From Pseudomonas sp. RGM2987 (lineage in GTDB: Bacteria; Pseudomonadota; Gammaproteobacteria; Pseudomonadales; Pseudomonadaceae), in contig NZ_JALJDX010000192.1 in NCBI RefSeq assembly GCF_022952855.1, positions 1 to 53,660 of the forward strand: a stretch of DNA of 53,660 nt. The letters are read 5' to 3'. The notes beneath the pieces were generated by a model. It saw nothing but the letters and a program-made list of their open reading frames with translations, was not told where the DNA came from and searched no databases. Position 1 is the first letter of the stretch. Each line of letters starts with the position of its first letter. This document shows positions 8,589 to 17,697 of this stretch, one piece after another. A program made the translations under genes and the position numbers.

Positions 8589-10010
8589 TCAGCGACCGCG
8601 AATCTTCTCGACAATGGCGGTCGTCGAGCTGTTTTCCACCAACCCCAACACCTTCACGGTGCCGCCATAGGCCGTGACGATGTCCGCCCCCACGACTTGA
8701 TCGATCCCGTAGTCACCGCCCTTGACCAGTACATCGGGCTTGACCTGGCGCAGCAGGTTTTCCGGCGTGCCTTCGCTGAAGCTGATCACCCAATCCACCG
8801 CGCCAAGGCCGGCCAGGACCGCCATGCGCCGGTCCACGCTGTTGATCGGACGGCCCGGCCCCTTGAGACGGCTCACCGACGCATCGTCATTGACCGCGAC
8901 GATCAGGCGATCGCCCTGGGCCCTGGCCTGTTCGAGATAGGTCACATGGCCGGCGTGCAGGATGTCGAAGCAGCCGTTGGTGAAAACGATTTTTTCGTTA
9001 TGGGCGCGAGCGTCATCAACGGCCAGCAACAATTGCTCCAGGCCCAGCACGCCGCGCTCGGAGCCTTCCTCGCGCTGGATCGCGCGGCGCAGCTCCGGGG
9101 CACTGATGGCCGCTGTACCCAGCTTGCCGACCACGATGCCCGCCGCCAGGTTCGCCAGGGCCACTGCATGGGGCAGCTCCTCGCCGGCAGCGATGGCTGC
9201 GGCCAGGGTCGAAATCACAGTGTCGCCGGCGCCGGTCACGTCGAACACTTCACGGGCACGGGCCGGCAGGTGCAATGCGGGGTGATGAGGACGCAGCAGG
9301 GTCATGCCATGTTCGCCACGGGTTACCAGCAACGCGCCCAGGTCGAGCTCTTGCATCAGTTGCGCGCCCTTGCTCACCAACTCGTGCTCGTCGACACAGC
9401 CGCCGACGATGGTTTCGAATTCACTGAGGTTCGGGGTGATCAGACTGGCGCCACGGTAGATGGAAAAATCCTTGCCCTTGGGGTCGGCCAGCACCGGGAT
9501 ATTGCGGGCACGAGCGGCCTGGATCAGCGCCTGGTGATTCTTCAAGGCGCCTTTGCCGTAGTCCGACAACACCAACACCTTGATGCCTTCAAGCAGGTTC
9601 TCGACATCCGCACCGAGGGCCAGGGGATCGGTGGCGAAAGGCTCTTCGAAGTCGATCCGCAGCAGTTGCTGGTGACGGCTCATGACCCGCAGCTTGACGA
9701 TGGTCGGCTGGTGCGCGATCCGCTGGAATATGGCCTTCACACCCGCGCCCTTGAGGCTGTTGGTCAGGCTGTCGGCGGCCTCGTCATCACCGGTCACGCC
9801 CACCAGGGACGCCGGGGCGCCGAGGGCGGCAATGTTCAGGGCAACGTTGGCGGCACCGCCGGGACGATCCTCGATGTGTTCGACCTTGACCACCGGAACC
9901 GGCGCCTCAGGGGAAATCCGTGAGGTACCGCCATGCCAATAGCGGTCGAGCATGACATCGCCGACCACCAATACAGGGGCTTGATCGAATCGCGGCATGG
10001 ACAACTTCAT
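8589..10010 (-). CDS. hldE: Bifunctional heptose 7-phosphate kinase / heptose 1-phosphate adenylyltransferase
   Basis: A 473-residue cytosolic enzyme giving two steps to ADP-heptose for the LPS inner core. Residues about 1-315 are the PfkB-type kinase (VVGDVMLDRYWHG, GGAANVALNIAALG, and VTGAGDTV with the catalytic Asp). Residues about 340-473 are the nucleotidyltransferase (FTNGCFDILHAGHVTYLEQA, with the HAGH phosphate-binding signature, and INSVDRRMAVL). Length matches E. coli HldE (477). I start at the ATG at 10010 (MKLSMPRFDQAPVLV) with GGGATGCTCC upstream rather than the longer frame to 10028. It lies downstream of msbA and cysC on the same strand. Confidence 0.97.
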   Translation of the reverse strand: MKLSMPRFDQAPVLVVGDVMLDRYWHGGTSRISPEAPVPVVKVEHIEDRPGGAANVALNIAALGAPASLVGVTGDDEAADSLTNSLKGAGVKAIFQRIAHQPTIVKLRVMSRHQQLLRIDFEEPFATDPLALGADVENLLEGIKVLVLSDYGKGALKNHQALIQAARARNIPVLADPKGKDFSIYRGASLITPNLSEFETIVGGCVDEHELVSKGAQLMQELDLGALLVTRGEHGMTLLRPHHPALHLPARAREVFDVTGAGDTVISTLAAAIAAGEELPHAVALANLAAGIVVGKLGTAAISAPELRRAIQREEGSERGVLGLEQLLLAVDDARAHNEKIVFTNGCFDILHAGHVTYLEQARAQGDRLIVAVNDDASVSRLKGPGRPINSVDRRMAVLAGLGAVDWVISFSEGTPENLLRQVKPDVLVKGGDYGIDQVVGADIVTAYGGTVKVLGLVENSSTTAIVEKIRGR

Positions 10011-10109
10011 GGAGCATCCCACATACAAAATGAACAGGGGCGCGATATTAGCACAGGGTTGGACGAAGGCTTATCGTGGCTGCAATGGGATACTGCCGCG
10101 CAGGCTCGT

Positions 10110-10718
10110 TCAACCCTGCAACAAGGCCAGTAGCTGCTCACAAGCCCGGGCCAGGTCGACTTCAGCGGTATTGATTGCGCAGTCCGGCTCAAGCGGCGCT
10201 TCGTAAGGACTGTCGAGCCCGGTGAAGTGCTTGATCCGTCCGGCGAGGGCTTCGCGATACAGCCCCTTGGGGTCGCGCTCTGCACAGACCGCGAAAGGTG
10301 TGCTCACGTAAACCTCCAGAAAACTGCCTTGGGGGAATAACTGTCGGGCCGCGTCGCGGTCTGCGCGAAAAGGGGAGATCGCGGCGACGATCACGATCAG
10401 CCCGGCATCGACCATCAGGCGCGCGACCTCGGCGATGCGCCGGATATTTTCCTTGCGCGACTCAGCGTCCATGCCAAGCCCGCGGCACAGTCCCTGGCGC
10501 AAGTCGTCGCCGTCCAGCAGCGACGTATGCAAGCCTCGTTGGTTGAGTTGCACTTCCAGGGCATTGGCCAGGGTCGACTTGCCCGCCCCCGAGAGCCCCG
10601 TCAGCCAGATGCAGCGGGGCCGCTGGGCCTTGATGGCCGCCCGGTCCCTGGGCGTGACAGCTGGCACATGGGGAATCCGCTGCGCCGGTTGGTTCAATAC
10701 CTTTGACGTGTCATCCAT
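10110..10718 (-). CDS. cysC: Adenylylsulfate (APS) kinase
   Basis: A 202-residue kinase that should phosphorylate APS to PAPS. It shows the P-loop GLSGAGKSTLANAL, LLDGDDLRQGL, the APS-binding NIRRIAEVARLM and ISPFRADRDAARQLF, EVYVSTPFAVCAERDPKGLY, and FTGLDSPYEAPLEPD at the lid. The start at 10718 has a textbook GGAGG nine bases upstream. It lies between msbA and hldE, in a place where P. aeruginosa PAO1 to my recollection has none, and without cysD/cysN or a sulfotransferase nearby. Many pseudomonads carry a cysNC fusion elsewhere, so this stand-alone copy may be a second enzyme. Confidence 0.92.
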   Translation of the reverse strand: MDDTSKVLNQPAQRIPHVPAVTPRDRAAIKAQRPRCIWLTGLSGAGKSTLANALEVQLNQRGLHTSLLDGDDLRQGLCRGLGMDAESRKENIRRIAEVARLMVDAGLIVIVAAISPFRADRDAARQLFPQGSFLEVYVSTPFAVCAERDPKGLYREALAGRIKHFTGLDSPYEAPLEPDCAINTAEVDLARACEQLLALLQG

Positions 10719-10847
10719 AGCCGAGCACCTCCTGGTCGCATGGGGCCACCCGCCGGATCAATCGGTGGGGCCCGCCCCCAGCATAGCTTCCCGTACCGCC
10801 CCCGCTGCGCGCCGCGGGGTTCGGCTCAAACGACAGCGTGCTGCACC

Positions 10848-12650
10848 TCAGGCCATATCCTGCGCCGGGGCATCCAGCCCCAGGGCGTTCAGGCGTGCGT
10901 AATAGCCATTTTGCGCCAGCAGTTGCGCATGAGTTCCACGCTCGACAATGCGCCCCTGATCCATCACCAGGATCAGGTCGGCTTTCTCGATGGTCGACAG
11001 CCGGTGGGCGATCACCAGGGTAGTCCGCCCTTTCATGACCTGGTCCAGTGCGGATTGGATATGCCGCTCGGACTCGGTGTCCAGGGCCGACGTGGCCTCG
11101 TCGAGAATCAACAACGGGGCGTTTTTCAAGAGCGCCCTGGCGATAGCCAGGCGTTGACGCTGCCCACCGGACAGCAGCACGCCGTTTTCACCGACCTGGG
11201 TGTCCAGGCCCTGGGGCAATTGCCTGATGAAGTCCATGGCATAGGCATCCTGGGCTGCCTTCTCGATATCGGCACGCGGCGCACCCGCCAGGTCGCCGTA
11301 GGCGATGTTATTGGCAACCGTGTCACTGAACAGCGTCACGTGCTGAGTCACCTGGGCGATATGACGGCGCAGGTTCAGCAGCTTGTACTGCTCGATTTCA
11401 ACGCCATCGAGCAGGATCTCGCCTTCATGGTGATGGTAGAAACGCGGGATCAGGTTGGCCAGGGTGGACTTGCCGCTGCCCGAGCGTCCCACAAGCGCAA
11501 CCATTTGCCCGGGCTCGACCGAGAAACTGATGTCGTTGAGCACCTGCCGGTCGGTGTCCGGGTAGGTGAAGCTCAGATGACGCACGTCCAGCCGCCCGCT
11601 GACGGCCTGACGCTCCACCGTACCGGTGTCGGTCTCCGGCGTGACGTCCAGTTGCTCGAAAATGCTTTCCGCACCCGCCACGCCTTTCTGGATGGTGGAA
11701 CTGACTTCCGACAACTGACGGATGGGCTTGGGCAGCAGGCCGGCCAAGGTAATGTAGGCCACCAGGTCGCCCGCCGAAGCATCGCCGCGCAGAAACAGCA
11801 CCAGGAACATCAGCGCGGCCATGGCGCTGTAGATCACCAATTGCAACAAGGGCGTGTAGATCGCCCCGGTACGCGTCATGCGCAACTGTTTGTCGGTATT
11901 GCTCTGACTGGCCTCGAGGAAACGTTTCTGCTCATAGACCTCGCCGCCGAAGCTGCGCACTACGCGATAGCTCTGGATGGTCTCGGAGGCCACATGCGTC
12001 ACATCCCCCATCGCAACCTGGATTTTTTTGCTCTGCTTGCGAAATTTCTTGCTGGCGGTGCGGACCATGACTGCGATCAATGGCAGGATCGCTACCATCA
12101 CCAGGGTCAGGCGCCAATTCATGACCAGCAACGAGGCGAACAGGAAGATGACTGTCATGCCTTCGCGGATCACGACCTTGATCGCGTCCGTTGCAGCGCC
12201 CGTCACCATGGTCACGTTGAAGGTAATCCGGGAAATCAGGTGACCGGAGTTGTGCTTGTCGAAATAGCGGTTGGGCAGGGTCAGCAGGTTGTTGAACAAC
12301 TGCACCCGCAGATCGTGCACCAGCCCCAGCGAAACCTTGGCCAGGAAATAATTGCCCAGGTACGAACCCAGTCCTTGCCAGGCAGCGATCAGGATGATCA
12401 GCAACGGAACGGCCTGCAACAATTGCAGGTCGCGCAGGTACGGCACCGACGGGAACAGCACCGCGTTCGGGTTGGAAAGGCCATCGACGAAGTACTTGAG
12501 GATGTAGCCGAGCATCGGCTGGGTAGAAGCGAAAATCAGGAAACCGACAATGCTCAGCCCGAACAAGCCGATGTAGGGCTTCACGTAGCCGAGCAGGCGG
12601 AAATAGATTTTCAAGCTCGAAGGGCTTGCAGCAAGACTGGAGTCGGCCAT
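10848..12650 (-). CDS. msbA: Lipid A-core ABC flippase MsbA
   Basis: A 600-residue half transporter working as a homodimer in the inner membrane, flipping lipid A-core to the periplasmic face. Six hydrophobic helices occupy about residues 30-320; the nucleotide domain follows with Walker A GRSGSGKST near 387-395, signature LSGGQRQRLAIARAL near 489, Walker B LLILDEATSALD near 511-522, and the switch His in VIAHRLSTI. The length is usual for MsbA (582-603). The start at 12650 (MADSSLAASPSS) lacks a strong ribosome site. It is divergent from the waaL-kinase gene with a 115-base gap, and is followed by cysC and hldE. Confidence 0.96.
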   Translation of the reverse strand: MADSSLAASPSSLKIYFRLLGYVKPYIGLFGLSIVGFLIFASTQPMLGYILKYFVDGLSNPNAVLFPSVPYLRDLQLLQAVPLLIILIAAWQGLGSYLGNYFLAKVSLGLVHDLRVQLFNNLLTLPNRYFDKHNSGHLISRITFNVTMVTGAATDAIKVVIREGMTVIFLFASLLVMNWRLTLVMVAILPLIAVMVRTASKKFRKQSKKIQVAMGDVTHVASETIQSYRVVRSFGGEVYEQKRFLEASQSNTDKQLRMTRTGAIYTPLLQLVIYSAMAALMFLVLFLRGDASAGDLVAYITLAGLLPKPIRQLSEVSSTIQKGVAGAESIFEQLDVTPETDTGTVERQAVSGRLDVRHLSFTYPDTDRQVLNDISFSVEPGQMVALVGRSGSGKSTLANLIPRFYHHHEGEILLDGVEIEQYKLLNLRRHIAQVTQHVTLFSDTVANNIAYGDLAGAPRADIEKAAQDAYAMDFIRQLPQGLDTQVGENGVLLSGGQRQRLAIARALLKNAPLLILDEATSALDTESERHIQSALDQVMKGRTTLVIAHRLSTIEKADLILVMDQGRIVERGTHAQLLAQNGYYARLNALGLDAPAQDMA

Positions 12651-12765
12651 ATCACGCGAATGTCGATAAAAAGGTCGCTGACTTTAACACAGCTTCTTCG
12701 GTGTTCTGGCAAACCGGTAAGGCTGTTATTGTTATGCGGCTGCCAAATACTCCATAGCCATCACC

Positions 12766-14661
12766 GTGAATGGTCCACTCGATTCCAGAAATGAATTCCT
12801 GAGCATGCTATCCAAGCGCTACGCCACGCCCCATAGGGTTTTCGATTTCATCTGCCTGTGGATTCTTCCGCTTGGCTTCCTGCTACTCCTGTGCGCCTTG
12901 TTCTTCCTGCCGGGGCGCAGCCAGCACCATAAATTATTCTATGGCCTGTTCAGCATTCCGACCCTGGTAGCCCTGTGCATCAGGCCCGGCTTGCTGAAAG
13001 AACTGGTCCGCGAACCGATTTTCACCGCCCTTGTGATATTTGCGGGCTGGGCGCTGATCAGTTTGGCGTGGACGCCGGAGGTCGAGAGTATCGGACGCCC
13101 GCTCAAGATCGCATTGCATACTGTACTGCTGTTTGCCGGTTGTTATCTGCTGGTGCGCTATCGTGGCGACCTGCTTCACCCCCTGTTGTTCTGCGCCGCC
13201 ACGGTAGCCCTGATCGCCTCGCTCTATAATTTGTACATGTTTGCCAGGATATACGAGCCTGGCATGCGCCTGATCGGCTCCGGCGCCCTGGACAATCCGC
13301 TGCTCAGTTCTCACTTGTACGGGTTCTTTTGCGTCTATTGGATCAGCCTGGGCATGCTCTGGAAGAATCGCCATATCCTCTGGCTCGCGATACCTGCCGC
13401 CATGGTCATGCTGGCGGCTATCGTCGCGACCGGTTCAAGGACGCCCTTGGTCGCACTGGCCGCAGCCATTATCTGGGTAGGTCTGCTTTGCTGGAATCGC
13501 CGCTCGATTGCATTGTTCGCACTGCTGGCCCTGGGTGCATTCATCGTCAGCGTGTTGTTCAGCAATATCATTTTCGCCCGTGGCGTCTCATATCGCTTCG
13601 AAATCTGGCAGATCGTGCTGCAAAAGATCGCCGAGCATCCTTGGATCGGTCACGGTTACGGCGCGGACCTGCAGGTTGATCCAGGCATCGGCTATATGCT
13701 GTCCGAACCTCATAACTTTGCCCTGGGCGTGTTGTACTACGTCGGCATCGTCGGGCTGGTGCCATGGCTGTTCTTCCAGGCCTGGGGCTTGTTGAGCAGC
13801 TGGCGTTACCGGGTTCACCCTTTGTTCGTCGTGGCCTCTACCTGGCTGATCTACGGCATGAGCGCAGCGCTCACCGAAGGCGGCGGCATTCTGTCCCGGC
13901 CAAAGGAGCATTGGTTCCTGCTGTGGATCCCACTGGCGTTGATCGCGGCCTTGAGCATCAATTACCGCGCCAGGCGCCTGCTGAATATCCCCGTGCGACC
14001 CTTGACTGCGCCGGCCCTGGAAAGCCTCTCGATAGGCGCCCAGGTGATCGAATCCGACGGACTCGGCCCAAAGGTCCTGCGCTTGTCCGGGGGGGACTTC
14101 CTCAAACTGTTCCGGGCACGCCGCTGGTACACCTCGGGCGGCTTCAACCCTTATTCCGAGCGCTTTGCCGTCAACAGCCAGCTACTGCAAAACCTGGGCA
14201 TCCAGAGCCCGACGATACTCGCCCTGTACCATTTGGAAGACGGCAGCAGCGCCGTGCACTACGTTCCTTTGCCAGGGATGACCTTGCGCCAGGCACTGCA
14301 AGATGCTTCCACGCCTGGGCAACGCCATGCCCTGGTCCAGGGCTTCGGTAGATTCCTGGCGCAGTTGCATGAGCGAGGCGTGTACTTCCGCTCCCTGCAC
14401 ATGGGCAACGTACTGGTGCTGGAGAACGCTGAATTCGGCCTGATCGATATCGCCGACATGTACATTTATCCGTCGTCGCTCAGGCTCGCACTTCGCCAGC
14501 GCAACCTACGTCACATGCGGCGCTACAAGGAAGATTACGGATGGCTCTTCGAGCAGCACCTGGATGCGCTGCTCGAAGGCTACGCGACGATCGCCTCCAG
14601 ACCGGCCGTCGATGACCTGCAAAAGCGCATCCTGGCGGGAAGCAACCCAGCCCGGGCGTAA
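12766..14661 (+). CDS. waaL: Fused WaaL-type O-antigen ligase and kinase-like domain
   Basis: A 631-residue protein. Residues about 25-405 are a polytopic membrane region with many hydrophobic helices (LWILPLGFLLLLCALFF, LFAGCYLLVRYRGDLL, and a periplasmic loop with GHGYGADLQVDPGIGYM and the EPHN typical of Wzy/WaaL), consistent with joining O antigen to lipid A-core. From about 415 on it becomes a soluble kinase-like domain (FLKLFRARRWYTSGG, FGRFLAQLHERGVYFRSLHM, GLIDIADM). The catalytic-loop Asp (HRD in WaaP) is replaced by Ser543, while the metal-binding Asp561 is kept. In PAO1, WaaL (PA4999) and a kinase-like PA4998 are, to my recollection, separate. Starts at 12766 and 12805 are both possible; neither has a good ribosome site. 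Confidence 0.87.
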   Translation: MNGPLDSRNEFLSMLSKRYATPHRVFDFICLWILPLGFLLLLCALFFLPGRSQHHKLFYGLFSIPTLVALCIRPGLLKELVREPIFTALVIFAGWALISLAWTPEVESIGRPLKIALHTVLLFAGCYLLVRYRGDLLHPLLFCAATVALIASLYNLYMFARIYEPGMRLIGSGALDNPLLSSHLYGFFCVYWISLGMLWKNRHILWLAIPAAMVMLAAIVATGSRTPLVALAAAIIWVGLLCWNRRSIALFALLALGAFIVSVLFSNIIFARGVSYRFEIWQIVLQKIAEHPWIGHGYGADLQVDPGIGYMLSEPHNFALGVLYYVGIVGLVPWLFFQAWGLLSSWRYRVHPLFVVASTWLIYGMSAALTEGGGILSRPKEHWFLLWIPLALIAALSINYRARRLLNIPVRPLTAPALESLSIGAQVIESDGLGPKVLRLSGGDFLKLFRARRWYTSGGFNPYSERFAVNSQLLQNLGIQSPTILALYHLEDGSSAVHYVPLPGMTLRQALQDASTPGQRHALVQGFGRFLAQLHERGVYFRSLHMGNVLVLENAEFGLIDIADMYIYPSSLRLALRQRNLRHMRRYKEDYGWLFEQHLDALLEGYATIASRPAVDDLQKRILAGSNPARA

Positions 14662-14734
14662 TGGCGTGCTTGGCGCAGACCGTCGCTCAACATTGAACGG
14701 CGGTCCCGGTGCCCTCTGATCGACGGGGCGCGAT

Positions 14735-15619
14735 TCAGTGCTTTTCCAGCGGACAGAAAAACATGCGCCCAAGGCCGCGCCAGGTTTTCTTGTTCCAGGC
14801 CCTGAAGGGAATCTGCGCCAGCAGCTCACGAGCGAACACGTGGTCGCGGTTCGATGTTTTCAGGAACATGGAATTGAGGAATTTGTAGCGCACCTCGTCA
14901 TAAAGCGGATGGTCGCTGAACAACGCATAGGTCCGCAAAATGCTGTCGGTCATGAACCGATGGTTCTTGTAGGAGTTGGTCGCATGCTTTCGGTAGCGCG
15001 CCATCAACACGCTCAGTCCGTCGATAAAATACCCGGCACGGGTCACTTTCAGCTCGATCAACAGATCTTCCAGGCGAATCTGTGGATCGAACCCACCGAC
15101 CTTCTCCAGGGCCTCGCGACGAATCATCAATGTCGGCGCAGGCGGGTAAGGCTTGCGTTCCATAAACATATCTTCGAAATCGAGCCGCCGGAAAGGCACA
15201 TCCCGACGCTGGCGACTCTCGGGATAAAGGTTCCCGTCGGCATCGATCAGTTCGATATTCCCGGCACAGATACCCACTTCGGGCTTGCCATCCATGTACG
15301 CCACCTGGACGGCGATCCGCTCGGGCAGCATGATGTCGTCGGAACCAAACGGCACGACCAGGCTGCCGCTGGAGCGGGCAATCGCATCGTTCAGGGTATT
15401 GGTCAGGCCCTGGTTCTGCTGGACGCGAAAGTCGAAACCATGGGCGGCCTGCAAGCGCTGGATACGTTCGACACTGTCATCGGTGGAACCGTCATCGATC
15501 ACCAGCAGCTCAATGTTCGGATAGGTCTGCCCCAGCACACTGAGGATGCACTCTTCGATATAGCGACCATGGTTATAGGACGCGATGATCACCGTGACGA
15601 CAGGTTGTGCGGCACTCAT
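14735..15619 (-). CDS. wapR: Family 2 glycosyltransferase, WapR-like
   Basis: A 294-residue GT-A enzyme: VTVIIASYNHGRYIEECI and LLVIDDGSTDDS at the N-terminus, QGLTNTLNDAI, and GSDDIML, the DxD-type metal site, near residue 92. In P. aeruginosa WapR adds the core alpha-1,3-rhamnose that accepts O antigen; the naming here rests on this fold plus position beside ssg and waaL, since sugar specificity is not readable. The start at 15619 has GAGGAG upstream and overlaps the ssg stop by ATGA. It is the last gene of its transcription unit, converging with waaL across 73 bases. Confidence 0.85.
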   Translation of the reverse strand: MSAAQPVVTVIIASYNHGRYIEECILSVLGQTYPNIELLVIDDGSTDDSVERIQRLQAAHGFDFRVQQNQGLTNTLNDAIARSSGSLVVPFGSDDIMLPERIAVQVAYMDGKPEVGICAGNIELIDADGNLYPESRQRRDVPFRRLDFEDMFMERKPYPPAPTLMIRREALEKVGGFDPQIRLEDLLIELKVTRAGYFIDGLSVLMARYRKHATNSYKNHRFMTDSILRTYALFSDHPLYDEVRYKFLNSMFLKTSNRDHVFARELLAQIPFRAWNKKTWRGLGRMFFCPLEKH

Positions 15620-16770
15620 GGTTGCTCCTCACGGGCTTGAGCCAGGCCGGTCTCGATCAACTCAAGGTATTGCCGGCGGAACACGTCGATGTCGTGCTGC
15701 TCGACCAGGTAACGGTAGGCTCGCTCGCCACAGGCCTTGAGCTCGGTGTCCGACAGCCCCAGGTAGGTGTCGAGCGCCTTTGTCAGGCTTGGCACATCGG
15801 CCGGCTTCACCGTCAAGCCCCCGGCGCCTTGGATCAAAGGCAGCATGGCTGGGACATCAGACGCGACCACCGGCAGATGGCCGCTCATGCCTTCCAGCAG
15901 CGCGAGTCCCAGGCCTTCGGCCAGCGACGGCATGGTCCAGATGTCGAATGCCCGCACATATTGCAAGGCGTTCTCCTTGAAACCCAGCAGGTGCGCCCGA
16001 CCGCCCAGGCCCAGTTGCTCGATCTGGGCCGCCAACCGGGATTCTTCGCGCCCGGCGCCGATGATCGCCAGTTGTACCGCGGGGTATTTATCCTTGAGCG
16101 CGGCGAAAGCCTGAAGCAGATACGTATGCCCCTTGACCGGCACCAAGCGGCCCAGAGCGCCAACCAGCCTCACCGACGGTTCGATACCCAGCAGTTCACG
16201 GGCACGCTCGCGCGGATGCTGCAAGGCTTCAGCCTGCTCGATGTCGATGGCATTGGTGATGGCATGGGTGTTGGCGTCGGTGAAACCGCAACGACAGTCC
16301 AGCAGGTACTGTTTGACCGCTGGCGAAACACCTACGAATCGCCAGTGGCGATCCACTTGCCGCTCGGTCTGGCGGCGACGATAAAACCGGTCATATTCAC
16401 CGAACCCGTGGGAAATGCCGATGCACAACGGGATCTTCAGCCATCGATTGAGCTGCAGCATCATATTGACGGGCTTGAAGCGGTTGCACACGACCACGTC
16501 GAACTTTTCCCTGCGGCAGAACTGGTACAACTGCCACATCGCGCGAAGCCGCAGGCCCTTCAGCGCCTTGTCGGAAAACTCGAAATAAACCGAATGGTCG
16601 GCCCGGCTCACCGCCTCCCCAGGGCCCGGGCGACCACGCAGGAAGGCGGCCGTCACCTCGTAGCGCTCGCTGGGCAGAGCCTTGACGATCTGCTCCGCCA
16701 GATCGGCGAAATCGTGTTGCTTGACGTTGTAGTCCGGCTGCAGCTGCAGCACTTTGAACCGCTGACTCAT
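15616..16770 (-). CDS. ssg: Family 4 glycosyltransferase, Ssg-like
   Basis: A 384-residue GT-B glycosyltransferase. The acceptor domain is N-terminal (FKVLQLQPDYNVKQHDFADL), the donor domain begins at VRLVGALGRLVPVKGHTYLL and includes AIIGAGREESRL, HLLGFKENALQYVRAFDIW and PSLAEGLGLALLEGMSG, with the family E-x7-E motif. The ATG at 16770 is preceded by AGGGAGAATT and overlaps the previous stop (ATGA), so it is preferred over the open frame to 16887. The PA5001 counterpart ssg affects LPS/exopolysaccharide, motility and phage sensitivity in several pseudomonads. Confidence 0.87.
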   Translation of the reverse strand: MSQRFKVLQLQPDYNVKQHDFADLAEQIVKALPSERYEVTAAFLRGRPGPGEAVSRADHSVYFEFSDKALKGLRLRAMWQLYQFCRREKFDVVVCNRFKPVNMMLQLNRWLKIPLCIGISHGFGEYDRFYRRRQTERQVDRHWRFVGVSPAVKQYLLDCRCGFTDANTHAITNAIDIEQAEALQHPRERARELLGIEPSVRLVGALGRLVPVKGHTYLLQAFAALKDKYPAVQLAIIGAGREESRLAAQIEQLGLGGRAHLLGFKENALQYVRAFDIWTMPSLAEGLGLALLEGMSGHLPVVASDVPAMLPLIQGAGGLTVKPADVPSLTKALDTYLGLSDTELKACGERAYRYLVEQHDIDVFRRQYLELIETGLAQAREEQP

Positions 16771-17651
16771 AATTCTCCCTGGTGGAAACCTGTCGCATCG
16801 ATCATCCAGGCTGGCGCCGTCGCCAGGCGCCGTATCCAGACAGGATCCGGCTCCGGCATTGCCGACCATTCGTTGCGCTTCCAGCATACGAAATGAAAAT
16901 ACGGGAAAGTACGATCCCCGTCCCGATCATTGGTCAGGCCTCCATTGCGCCAGTACCAGCGAAGCGGGAACTGCTGCGAACCGTCGTGCCATTTTATGCA
17001 GCCACCCGGTGTACTGAAGGCTTCAGTGAACTCACTGCGGCGGCGCCACGGATTGAACTTGCCCACCAGGTTAAACAGTGGATCGGGAAAGTTCTTGCGC
17101 CATAGGAAAATCCGGCTGAACGCCCCTTCATCCAGCGCGAGATGCCGATCATCGATAAAGCGCTCTTGCCAGTTCCTGATCCGCTTGAAGACTTCACGAC
17201 CAGCGACCGTATTGCGGATCAGACACAGATGCCCGGCAACACGGCGTTCATGAGTTGAAAACAGGTCACGGCTGGCGAGGCGCTCGGCGGTGAAATATTG
17301 CCGAAGATTGCCGTACACCACGTCAATATCGCCAAAGGCCCAGAAATCATAGCCTTCCAGGCGATCGGCATGAATGTATCCGAGGGCCGGCTTGATGTCG
17401 CACAGCTTGTAGGCCTGCGTCGGCCTGAACTCGATATCCAGCCGTCGGGATACCAACTGACAGTACGCCTGGAACGTGGTGGTTTCGAGGGTCACGTTAG
17501 GCGGCAGATTTTCCGGAACGCCGCAGTCACTGAACAGCAGCCAATCGATATCGGGGTTATGCCGACAGCTTTCGAGAAACAACGGCATCCAGAAAGGCCA
17601 ACGTCCGAAATACGGGATGACGAAAACAATACGCGGACAAGGATTGATCAC
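16767..17651 (-). CDS. DxD-containing glycan protein, probably DUF6625 family
   Basis: A 294-residue protein beginning PRIVFVIPYFGRWPFWMPLF, then IDWLLFSDCGVP, and FWAFGDIDVVYGNLRQYF, with the D-I-D forming a DxD-like metal site. The pattern is that of the DUF6625 family, which I recall as glycosyltransferase-like and found in polysaccharide gene clusters. The C-terminal half is rich in Trp and charged residues (WHDGSQQFPLRWYWRNGG). It has no signal or membrane helix. The start is GTG at 17649-17651 with only a weak ribosome site. It overlaps ssg by ATGA. It lies where the PAO1 cluster, as I recall, has no gene between dnpA and ssg; function is a guess. Confidence 0.75.
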   Translation of the reverse strand: MINPCPRIVFVIPYFGRWPFWMPLFLESCRHNPDIDWLLFSDCGVPENLPPNVTLETTTFQAYCQLVSRRLDIEFRPTQAYKLCDIKPALGYIHADRLEGYDFWAFGDIDVVYGNLRQYFTAERLASRDLFSTHERRVAGHLCLIRNTVAGREVFKRIRNWQERFIDDRHLALDEGAFSRIFLWRKNFPDPLFNLVGKFNPWRRRSEFTEAFSTPGGCIKWHDGSQQFPLRWYWRNGGLTNDRDGDRTFPYFHFVCWKRNEWSAMPEPDPVWIRRLATAPAWMIDATGFHQGEL

Positions 17652-17697
17652 TACAAGCTCACATCTACCAGGACTGGGGCACCGGGCCCTTTCTGCG

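Noticed and set aside
10719..10847. GC-rich inverted repeats between msbA and cysC considered as a terminator
   Set aside because: The stems are interrupted and no T-run follows on the minus strand.
10740..12794. 684-residue open frame antisense to msbA
   Set aside because: Covers msbA completely; His/Gln-rich composition is the mark of a shadow frame.
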